Source of the DNA: Ziziphus jujuba
Taxonomy: Eukaryota; Streptophyta; Magnoliopsida; Rosales; Rhamnaceae
DNA: 64,000 nucleotides
Direction: 5' to 3'
Assembly (NCBI RefSeq): GCF_031755915.1
Contig: NC_083390.1
Location: 24,671,001 to 24,735,000, forward strand
Shown here piece by piece: positions 22,785 to 32,697 of this stretch. The translations under genes and the position numbers were made by a program. Within the stretch, counting starts at the first letter, position 1. Every line of letters starts with the position of its first letter. Under the pieces are notes generated by a model. That model searched no databases and had not been told where the DNA came from. It worked only from the letters and a program-made list of their open reading frames with translations.

Positions 22785-23560
22785 ATTATGATAACCAATC
22801 AGCAATATAATTGGTAGAGAATCCAGTATTTCATGCAAGGACAAAACATGTGGAGATACATTATCATTCTATCAGAGTGAGGTGGTCCAAGTTCGACTTT
22901 GTGGGAGCTTCTTATTCATGGTCACACAGTCAAAGACTAAGTTTGCATAGTGCTGCGGGAATTTTTGACAACCATAATGGGAGTCCTTCAAGTTGCTGGA
23001 GGCATTAAAAAGCTCAACAGTCAGAATTATGGCACGTTGTCGATGTGCATGGGGTCATATTTGAAAGGCCAAGATTTTTAGGAGATCATAGCTGATAGTG
23101 AAGTCAAGCAACTACAGGATGCTGAAGTTTTGAAGAAGTGTAATATTAACGTTGGTAAGGCAATGTTTGCCCTTAAATCTACAATTTAAGAAGAGATGTT
23201 GGAGTACATACAGGATATAGAAGTTCCAAAAGAGGCCTGGGACAGTTTCGCGAGACTCTTCTCAAGGAGGAACGACACGAGATTGCAGCTCCTCAAGAGT
23301 GAATTGCTGTTAATAACACAGACAATTCCATACGGTAAAAACTCTTAGTCGCAACATTACTGAATTAGATCCTAGTTCTTTTATTACAAAAACTTGAAAG
23401 AGGAGAATAATTGTATGTGGGTTGAGATCCAAATTTAAAGGATTTATTTCAGCCATTCAAGGTTGGCCAGTCAAACCTTTATTGATTGAATTAGAAAATT
23501 TTCTTATTGATCAAGAAAACATGATAAAGCAAATGTTTGGGGTCTCACTAAAGAGCGCTT
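22785..23560 (+). mobile_element. Copia remnants: RNase H end, then Gag
   Basis: 22811-22890 encodes a copia RNase H tail (ENPVFHARTKHVEI, HYHSIR). From about 22990 a different piece follows: a copia Gag (UBN2-type) with KLNSQNYGTLSMCMGSYL, PKEAWDSFARLFSRRNDTRLQ, LRSKFKGFISAIQGWP, interrupted by several stops. RNase H upstream of Gag shows that two element fragments are joined here. Confidence 0.75.
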
Positions 23561-24246
23561 CTTCAAAGTTAGCTATTTTAGTAATATGAAGGATCTCTTT
23601 TAGTTAAATAAAAACCAGTTCATATATTAATGGAAGACCGTAAAACATAACAAAGATTTATTAACACAACTATCCAACAAATAGCAATTAAATCTAGGCA
23701 CTAATTATTAATAAATTGCCAACTATTAGAACAAAAACCAAGAAAATTTATTTAAGAAACTGATTAATAATGAAGTCAATTGTCTCTGGTTTTGTTTTGT
23801 AAATTAATGTTTCGGACCTCCTCTTTGAAAGAAGGTTTCAAAGTATAGGTATGATCTACAAACATCACATTCACCAAAGCCAATTGAGAAGGAATAACAT
23901 TCTTCTTCTTCTTCCTCTTCTTCGATGGTGGTGATGATGACAATGATGATGATGTTGTTGTTGCATATTGGTATCCGAGCCAAAAATAAGAGCCATCAAA
24001 GATGAAGACTTGGAGCTCAAGTCAGCAATGGTTTCTGACCCAAGACATCTAAGAAGCTGCTTCAAAGTATCGCCGGAAGACCCTAAAACCGGCATGTTTA
24101 GCAAAAGGTTCATCGAGGTCAAAGACATCACAACATTCTTGCTATGATCCTTGACGACCTCCTCTAGATTCCTTCTGTAACAACTTTTATGCAGAACAGA
24201 ATGAATATTGTGAGCTTTGATGCTGACACAACCATATAGAATGAGT

Positions 24247-24581
24247 ATTGAAATACAACTGATCCCAAAAGCTTAAACTAATAGAAGGTGGACTTTTATT
24301 TCATTTATATTTTTCTCTAACACTCCCCCTTAAATGTAGGCCCACCTCTTTCAGGCTTCTCCTTACATTTGTTTATTTTTTTATTTTTTAATTTTTATTT
24401 ATTTTGGGTGAAGTTATTGAGTTTTGAACTAAGGATCTCTTAGATCTCTAGCTCTGATACCATGTTGAAATACCATTGATCCCAAAAGCTTAAACTGATG
24501 GAAGGTGGATTTTCATTTCATTTATATTTTTCTCACTTCCCCTCAAATGTAGACCCGTCTCTTTTGTGCTTTTTTTTGGAT

Positions 24582-24680
<99 letters not shown>

Positions 24681-24800
24681 GTGGAGTTGTTAAGTTTTAA
24701 ACTAAGGACCTCTTGGATCTTTGGTTCTGGTACCATATTGAATACCATTGATCTCAAAAGTTTAAGCTAATGTAAAGTAGGCTTTCATTTCATTTATATA
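24247..24800. repeat. Tandem ~220-250-base repeat with PBS-like motif
   Basis: Three head-to-tail units start TTGAA(A)TAC..TGATC(C/T)CAAAAG(C/T)TT, continue with TTTCATTTCATTTATAT, CTCAAATGTAG(A/G)CCC and a GAACTAAGGAT(C)TCTT block, and end at (G/C)T(C/T)TG(A/G)TACCAT. Units 1 and 2 end at about 24465 and 24737; the third is partial. On the minus strand the unit end is TGGTATCAGAGC, the initiator tRNA-Met primer site, in unit 1 (about 24450-24465). It looks derived from an LTR retroelement. Confidence 0.65.
24585..24678. repeat. (TA)n microsatellite, about 47 units
   Basis: An uninterrupted TA run of about 94 bases lies inside the second tandem unit. It is the longest in the window; others lie at 1932-1979, 37352-37385 and 41340-41383. 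Confidence 0.95.
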
Positions 24801-25103
24801 CCAGGAGAAAAATAGCTAACTTACGTAACAAGGAAGTATTTTAGAGGGTTTCCTTTTATCGTGATTGAAATATGGATTTATAAATATATATAGATAAAGA
24901 GTGACGTAGCATATTATTAGATGTTACTAGGTTTTTCTTTTTTCTTTTTTTTGATAAATTTTTGGAAGGAGAAATTTTAACCACATGGGATGATCACCAC
25001 TAGGCAATAGTAAAAAATCTTGGACAACAGGAAAATTGGAATTCTGAGTTGACCATATTTTTGTATTCAATGACGTTTAATGTTTCTAATCTAAAGGTTT
25101 TTT

Positions 25104-25136
<33 letters not shown>

Positions 25137-25562
25137 AATCACCAGTGGTGACACAATTAGTAGTTTTGAAATTTCTTCGATGGCATCATTGGCATGAACT
25201 ACTTTTTTCGGAATCATAGAACATGGAGAATAATTAGTTATATGTACGTTTGCTGCTTTGTTTATTTAAATTAATTTCAATTATGTGTGAATCCTAGTTT
25301 TCTGGCCTCAACATTAATTAATGGTCTATCTTAAATTAGTTAGTATAAATGGGTATTCTTTGGACTAATAGAGGAGCTTATACAATGGGAAAATAATCCA
25401 AATTTAAAACTATAGCACTATTATTGATATTGTAATTGAAACATAATTTTTTTAAAAAAAAAAAAAACAGAAAAAGAAATATTAAAAAGAGCTAAAAACC
25501 AATTTGTTAAACAATTATCCCAATATTCCCGTCATAGATAGGCAGAGACATAAGCTTTTCAA
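24801..25562. other. Intergenic, no gene seen
   Basis: AT-rich sequence with T-runs near 25110 and 25450. I found nothing coding; it is the downstream region of serpin 2. Confidence 0.5.
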
Positions 25563-27567
25563 TTATTCAGAGAGGGGATTAAGAACAGCTCCAGTGAAAA
25601 TCACAGCCCCAGAAACTTCTTCTCTGATCATGAACATGAAAGGATGGTCTGCTACAAATTCTACCCGGGGAGGAGAACACGGTGAACTTCCAAAACACCC
25701 AAAAACAGCAGTGACTGCAGCTGCTTCTGTCCCTTCCTCATTAACTTCAATAAATGATTTCTGAAGCATACTCTTAATGAAAATCTCGTCGCCACTTGGA
25801 GAATCCATCATGTTTGTGAAATCAGCAACTGGGTAATGGAAAGGCAAAGTCAACCCCAATTTTTTCATGAGATCAGTGGGATCCAAACCATACGAAAACT
25901 TCCACTTTGGAATCCATATTTTGCTAAATTCCATTGGTTGAAGGTCAAAATTATGGAGTAGATTTTTAGCATCATAGGAGTTGAACTTGTGTAGCAAATC
26001 TTGGAGTCCATCTTTTTTATGAGGAAGAATGATATCCATACACATTCTTTCATGCATATATCGGTAATCGTCACCCTGGTTATAATAGAGTCTGATAACC
26101 TTGAAATCCTTGAATGATCCATAACTCTGCGTCATCCGCTGTTTTTGAACCATGAAAGGTACTTCAATAGTTTTCCCATCGAGAAGATGGAAATTTTTGT
26201 CCCGAGTCAATGCGGCGTCGAATTGATCCTTCCAAGTTGCTTTGAAGTAGAGGGCATTTGCAAGAAAGAATGGTGGAAACAATTGGGTTGGAGGTGACAG
26301 AAAGTCTTTGATGAGGCCGTTTGTATTCTTCTCTGCCCATGAGTTCACTTCATTCTTCAATTTCTCTGCCTGCACAATTTGATTGAAATAATTATTTAAA
26401 ACTGACTGTAAATAATTTTGTAATATACATATACGTTGGATAATATGCAAAAACGTATTTAAACTTGGAGATTTGGATAAAATGGAATCTACTTTCTTAA
26501 CCATGAAGTATACAGATCAAACTTTTTCGCATGCTGCCGACTTTACTACAAAATTACAAATTATTTATTATTTATTTTTTAACATATACATATATATAGG
26601 ACAAGATTCTAATGTATCTAATGGTTGGCTAATTTTAATGGTTGGAAATTTATAAAAACCAAATAGTACTGTGACTAAAGTATGTGCTACTACTTACTGG
26701 ATTAATATCAAGGCTTTTTCTTTCCCCCCTTCATTGTAAGAGTCTTTTCTACTTGCCTCAGGAAAAAAAAAAAAAAAAAAAAGGGAAAAAATGTAATTTC
26801 TACAATTAGCATTTATTATTATTATTATTATTATTTTGTACGTTACAAAATTAAGTAAATTTTACCTTATTTTGCTATTTATAGCCGGCGCTAATATATT
26901 AGCATAAGTCCAAACTCTTCTTATTCTTTTCTTTTTTCTTTTTTCTTTTTTACTTCAAGAAAGTAAATTTTAGCTTATTTTGCGATTTTACGGCCGGCCC
27001 TAATATATTAGCATAAGTCCAAACTCCAAATTTTCTTCTAAGAAAGTAAAATTTATTACCTCGAATAAATATATGCTAAACATCAGTATATGTTAAATAT
27101 ACATGATTAATATATAGCTAAAAAAGTATTAGTATTTGAAAAAATAAAAACACAAGAAAGAATTAACTCAAAAAATTAATAATTACCTCATGAAAGTCAA
27201 CAGAGGTGGGTTCAGTTTTGTAGATTTCTCGGACAATCTCTTGGAAAGAAGGTTTCAGTTGGGAAGAATATTGTTGATCTACAAACATGACGTTCACCAT
27301 AGACAAAAGAGGTGCATTCTTGGCCGTGGTGGTTTTGGTGCTCCCGTTAAGTAGAGCCATTAAAGATGAAGAATGGGAGTTGAGATCTGTAAAGTTTTTG
27401 GCCCCAAGAAATCGAAAAAACTGCCCTAAAGTTTTGCCATTAGAGCCTGAAGCCACCATGTTTAGTACAACGTTCAACGACGATGGAGACACTACCACAT
27501 TCTCGTTGGGATTTGTCATGAGCGCCTCCAGAATACCTTCTGTAGCTACGTTCATGCAGAACTCCAT
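25563..27567 (-). CDS. Serpin 2 (inhibitor family I4), two exons
   Basis: Exon 1 is 27567-27187 and exon 2 is 26369-25563, a GT..AG intron of 817 bases in phase 0, giving about 395 residues. The start [16 protein letters not shown] matches serpin 1 (MEFCVKVVTEGILEEL). Typical blocks are [53 protein letters not shown] and [11 protein letters not shown]. The hinge [10 protein letters not shown] fits an inhibitory serpin better than serpin 1. The loop then reads [12 protein letters not shown]: by length alignment with AtSerpin1 P1 is Gly354, and two Cys (352 and 358) flank the predicted scissile bond. Arg at P1, common in plant serpins, is absent. No signal peptide is visible. The promoter region contains a tandem duplication. 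Confidence 0.92.
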
Positions 27568-27604
27568 GTTTGCTTTTTTCTTTTTTTCAGAAGCAAAAGC
27601 ACTG

Positions 27605-27846
27605 TGTTGAAGAGAAAAGGAGAGGGATGATCACCTATATATAAGAGAGAAGAAAGAGCAACAGTTGCTTCAAAACTAAGCAACAATGTTTAGAGATATT
27701 AGGACTATGTTGAAGAGAAAAGGAGAGGGATGATCACTTATATATATATAGAGCAACGGTTGCTTTAAAACTAAGCAACAATGGTCAGAGATATTAGGAT
27801 ATTCGCTTTAAAACTAAGCAACAATGCTTAGAGATATTAGGATATT
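27605..27846 (-). repeat. Tandem duplication of the serpin 2 promoter region
   Basis: Unit 1 (27605-27708) and unit 2 (27709-27803) both read GTTGAAGAGAAAAGGAGAGG, GATCAC, a TATA-type run, AGCAAC.GTTGCTT and AAAACTAAGCAACAATG, ATATTAGGA. A third partial unit follows to about 27846 and weaker ATATTAGGA copies to 27900. Each full unit has its own TATA-like run: 27635-27645 and 27738-27752. Confidence 0.75.
27635..27645 (-). promoter_or_regulatory. Putative TATA box of serpin 2
   Basis: CTTATATATAG on the minus strand lies about 70 bases upstream of the serpin 2 ATG (27567). A second TATA-like run lies one duplication unit further upstream. Confidence 0.45.
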
Positions 27847-27899
27847 GAAACAAAATAGGAAATACAAATAACGGTTAGAGATATTAGGAAATTGAGACA

Positions 27900-30310
27900 A
27901 AATAGGAAACACAAATAATCATTATATATTTAGATGTAGAATGCGTAATTTCCACGGGAGTTTTCTCCCACTTCCACGGTATTTATATTTGCAATCTCCA
28001 TATTACCCTTTAATTTTCATAACTAAAAAATAAAAATAAAAAAAAAGGAAAATTAATCCCATCGAAAATAGTCGGGCGATCAATCGATATACTTCCACTT
28101 TCAGTGCAAAGTATCGAAACAAACGACCCGACAAAATTCTTAATTTTCTATCTTTCAATCTTTGTAATGCAAGTCAAGTAAACACAGAGCAAAAAATGGC
28201 ACCTTTCCTATCCCCAAAATTTGATGAAAGATACTAGAAATTAAAAAGAAAGTGCAAAACAAAGTTGCATTCGTGATTTACAAACTCAACTGGCCTGGAA
28301 CTAGTATTCGTTCTATGGGTTTGATTTTGCAAATTCAATTTATAAGTTCATGTCCATATTTAATTATCTGAAGAGTATATAGCACCACCTTTAGATATAT
28401 GGCAAATTTTAAAAGCATGGGATAAAAACACAAACATTGTATACATAGTTTTAATATTTGACATGTTAACATCTTTTCACTGTTCTCAATAAAATAATTC
28501 TGTATAATTTCTGTATATGAGATATCTATTTCTAAATCAATTTAATTATTAATTTAAAAAGTTAACGCAATTAATTATTACTAGATCATCTGCGGTGCCA
28601 CCTTAACAATAACAAGTAATGAAAATTGAAAAGAACAAAATTCTCTTCGGAATTCCGGCACCACCAATCATTAATTACACTTTTGTTGTATTTAATGACA
28701 AAGTTCTAATACGAAAAGAAGACGATGCAATTACACCAAAAAAAAAAAAAAAAATGGAAGAAGATTGTGTGTGAGGTGATGGGTTCAAACACCCAACGAT
28801 CAAAATATATATACATAGAGAGTGAGGGGAAAGAAGACAATCATTATTATTTTTATAATATATAGTGCTTTTTTGGTTAGGATATCTTCGATAATTTTTT
28901 ATCCATACTTCATCCAGTTGGCTTCATGATTTCCTGAATTGAGAAAAATCATATATATATATATATATATGAAGTTGATTAGGTATGGAATGCAAAATCA
29001 TGAGAAGGAATGTGGATATACATATAGAGGAATGTGGATATTTTATGGGAAGTATTAGAGTTCACCACCGTGATTTCCATGACATATCAATTGGATCACT
29101 ATTTTCTGCTGTGACGCGTTGACCAGCTTTATTCTATATGTCTATATCCTTTGGCTTGGCCTGGCATGCATATGCATATATAAAAGTGCCTTTTTTTTTT
29201 TTTTTTTTTTTTAGTGTTGTTTTTGAAAATTCTCAAAGTCAATGATAAATATGCAATATTATATTAATATAGCATATTCGGAGTTGCAATTGGTATTGGT
29301 CTTTTGGCCAGCTACGAAACCTAGATTTTTATAATTTTTTTGAAATTACTATGAAACCGAGGTTGAACAGCTCCTTTTGTATGTATCCAAAGGGCTCGTG
29401 CATATTGCTGATTTCCTTATGCGCAGGGCACTTTCTTTAACTTTGTTTTTTATTTATTACAGAATTAAATACATGCTATATATTGGAGTCCACGTTTCCT
29501 TTCAAACAAATATGTATATATATATATATAACAAAAACAAACAAATTAATCATTTTTTTAAACAAACAAACAAATTTAATTATCATTAAATATCATATAT
29601 GTAGACCGTTTATGATATTGACTTTTTGAAACAGCTTAAGATTGTATTTGTTTCTATTTTTATTCTCTTTAATTATATGAAAAACCTAACTAATTATTTT
29701 AAGAAAATGTCAATTACTCTACACTAGTGAAGTAAAAAGACAAAGAAAAGCTAAGAATAATTAAAATATATATATATTACCAAAAAAAGCAGTGTGCTTG
29801 ACATAAGAATTATAAAGTTAATTATTAAAACCATTAAGTTAAAAGAGTTTGGTTATAATACTTAAATTAATGCGTATTAATTATCCTTGTACTATAATAT
29901 ATATTTCTAGCTACTAATCTGCATGCCAATCATGAAAGCTTAGATTGGAAAACTAGGCGTATTGTCAATTTTGTAAAAATATATATATATTTGAGGATCA
30001 TATATCAACTATTGTAAATTTTCACATGTCTTATGGCTTTCATTTATTGCCAGACAGCGACATAGCCCAAATCCAATTTTTAACTTTTTATACAATAACA
30101 AATATTTTATATTATATGGGATATCATCTTTGACCTGCAGGACTTTTCAAAGTACAGAAAATAATTAATAATTGAGAAATAGTGCATGCCAGCCAAAGAT
30201 ACATATCACTTAGTGATAGACAAAATAAAAAATAAAAAATGGCTCAAACGCGTTGCAGCAGAAAAAAGTGACCCAAACGAAAAATCCTATCTTTACCTAC
30301 TACACTCACC
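27900..30310. other. Intergenic, no gene seen
   Basis: AT-rich, with A-runs (28736-28754), T-runs (29191-29212) and short (TA)n tracts (28951-28970, 29516-29530). No coding or RNA gene signal was found. It contains the distal promoter of the peroxidase gene. Confidence 0.5.
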
Positions 30311-30316
30311 TATATG

Positions 30317-30326
30317 TATATAAATA
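30317..30326 (+). promoter_or_regulatory. Putative TATA box of the peroxidase gene
   Basis: TATATAAATA lies 99-108 bases upstream of the ATG at 30425, consistent with a leader of about 70 bases. The start context TCCATGGCC is a good plant initiation context. Confidence 0.5.
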
Positions 30327-30424
30327 TCATGGAGCTCTAATCGTTCTCCATCATCAAATCCATTCCTTGTAATATTTTCATATTCTTTCATTTAGTACGT
30401 GAAATTAAACACAGAGATTCATCC

Positions 30425-31654
30425 ATGGCCTCTCGAGCATTTGTCCCATCTGTTTTGTTGCTCTTAGCGTTTTTCAGCTCAACATGCACGGCACAACTAT
30501 CTCCTTCATTCTATAACACAACCTGTCCTAATGCTCTCAACACCATCAGAACAACAATTAGAAATTCGATTTCAACAGAACGTCGAATGGCTGCTTCTCT
30601 CATTCGTCTTCATTTCCACGACTGCTTCGTTAAGGTGTATACTTAAACTAACATACCATATAGCAATTAACTATACAAACTTTCTAAAATGCTAAAATTA
30701 TGATAGGTATCGTCCAATTATATTCAGATATAGCAAGTAAAGAATTCAGTTATATACGAATATATATAATAAGACGATGTCCACCATAATTTTGGCTTTC
30801 ACATTGATTTGTAGTAAAGTTGTATGGCTATATCCATACGTATATTCAATCATACTATACTTATTTAATACTTTGCATTAATATATGTAATTTTTTGGTT
30901 TATATAGGGTTGTGATGGATCAATTTTACTTAATGAAACTCCAACACTCAAAAGCGAAAAGAACACACTTGCTAATAAGGATTCAGCAAGAGGTTACGAC
31001 GTCATAGAGGCGGCTAAATCTGCGGTGGAGAAGATATGTCCAGGTGTTGTATCTTGTGCTGATGTTCTTGCGGTTGCAGCACGCGATGCTTCGGTTGCGG
31101 TTGGTGGTCCGACATGGACGGTGAAGCTCGGAAGAAGAGATTCCACTGCAGCATATCCAGACATAGCAAACAGCGATCTTCCTCGTTTCACGGACAGCCT
31201 TAACACTCTTGTATCTAGATTCGGTGGAAAAGGTCTAAGTGAAAGGGACATGGTTGCCTTGTCGGGATCACATTCAATTGGACAAGCTCAGTGCTTCACT
31301 TTCCGTGGTAGAATCTACAACAATGGAAGCGATATCGACGCTGGCTTCGCTGGCACTCGGAAACGCGGTTGTCTGGCTACCGGAGACGATTCGAAGTTGG
31401 CTCCACTTGATTTGGTGACACCAAATCAACTGGACAATAATTACTTCAAGAACTTGCTTCAGAAGAAAGGACTTCTTCAATCTGATCAAGTTCTATTCAG
31501 TGGAGGATCAACGGACAGCATTGTATCTGGGTATAGTAGGAACCCTTCAACTTTCTTGGCTGACTTTGCATCTGCCATGGTAAAAATGGGAGATATTGAG
31601 CCTCTCACTGGTTCTGCTGGACAGATTAGAAAGCTTTGCAGTGCTGTTAACTAG
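30425..31654 (+). CDS. Class III secretory peroxidase, intact
   Basis: Exon 1 is 30425-30634 and exon 2 is 30908-31654, phase 0, coding for about 318 residues, the usual length. Residues 1-23 form a signal peptide; the mature start would be QLSPSFY, typical of the family. Distal Arg61 and His65 lie in RLHFHDCF, and the first calcium-site loop is GCDGSILL. Proximal haem ligand His192 lies in LSGSHSIG, where most family members have Ala-His-Thr. The eight conserved Cys are accounted for by the visible CP, HDC, GC, SCAD, QC, GC and LCSAVN sites. The enzyme oxidises phenolics with H2O2 in the apoplast or vacuole (lignin, wall cross-linking, defence); its specific substrate cannot be read from sequence. 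Only the first of the three common introns is kept. It is a paralogue of the fragments at 1-420 and 1345-1705. Confidence 0.95.
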
Positions 31655-32697
31655 ATAACATTTTTGTGTGTCTATGTTACTATTTCTTTATGTTTGCCAA
31701 TTTCATGTATTCATTTCTTAAAAAGTATATTCTTTAATGTGGTCTGTATTTCAATTAATTATAAGCATTTGTTTAATTGTAAAAAGCACACATTGTCTCA
31801 TATTTGTATTTGTCTTTTCCATCAATTGTAAACAGTTTTGAATTAATAAACTAATTATTTTCTATTTTATGTTTTTTCCAATTAGATAGAATGTTATATT
31901 ATATCTTGGTAATTATATGTACCAGATGACACAAATATTAATTTGTAATGATCTGTTATATATATATATATATATATTTTACTGATTATATGCCCCCAGA
32001 CATATTTTGCTTTCTGATAAATTCGAATTCAATATAAAAAGTGTAGGTGAAATTGTTCTTACCATCTAAGCTATCACATTCATCTTGGTCTGTGATATTT
32101 ATGTACTCACAAACTAGTAGTCATATTTTTGGTACACGCTCATCATGTGTCAAAAGTCTAACCTCCGGTTATTTTCCTAAAATAATACTCACATAGATTG
32201 TTAATTTGATCATTTAACTAGAAAAAAAAAAGGAAAAAGAAAAAAAATCACAAATACTTTATCTATTTTATCGATTTTATGTATAAACTTTTTTTTCTTT
32301 TTAAATTTTTAGAATTTACAGAAAACACTCGTCTTTTTTTTTTTTTTCTTTTTTTAATATTAGAAAATACTCCTCCTTGTATGTTACTTTTGTACAGCAG
32401 TAAAAAGATATCCAAAAGTCAATTACAGCAAATTATTAAAATAATACGATTTTTTGACCAAAAAAACAAAACAATACGATTTTAAAAAATGTGCCCCAAA
32501 AAAAAAAATGTTTTGTAAGTTTGCAAATACAAACATATATATGCAATATTAATTATTAATATTGTAATTTCATCTCCAAATTTTAATTTTAAACCAATTT
32601 CAAAGTCTGAAAAAAGCATGACTTCACACAACAAGAAGTGCGTCACCGGAGGCTTACTAGAACATGCCGTAACAATGAGCCAAAAAGCGTCTCCGCC
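31655..32697. other. Peroxidase 3' region and PPR upstream region
   Basis: Contains AATAAA-type signals near 31846, a (TA)n tract at 31959-31977 and T/A-rich sequence. No gene was seen before the PPR start. Confidence 0.5.

Larger units (their letters stand above)
18604..24190 (-). pseudogene. Third serpin copy, broken by insertions
   Basis: Pieces on the minus strand: exon 1 remains at 24190-23770 (VVMSLTSMNLLLNM, SETIADLSSKSSSLMAL, then a His/Arg-rich repeat, then VNVMFVDHTYTLKPSFKEEV). The first part of exon 2 is at about 22245-22096 (VSSTRDKDFHL, SRLSDTII region) and the second part at 19083-18604 (WIPKWKF-type region through the GTE hinge and ADHPF-like end). A shift occurs at the start of exon 1 (GI followed by TAG). 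A solo LTR splits exon 2 at ATAAT, copia fragments lie between the exons, and the last ~25 codons are lost at the copia boundary. It is clearly non-functional and closest to serpins 1 and 2. Confidence 0.85.

Noticed and set aside
24498..24770. Frame coding a long Tyr-Ile repeat
   Set aside because: It is a translated (TA)n microsatellite.
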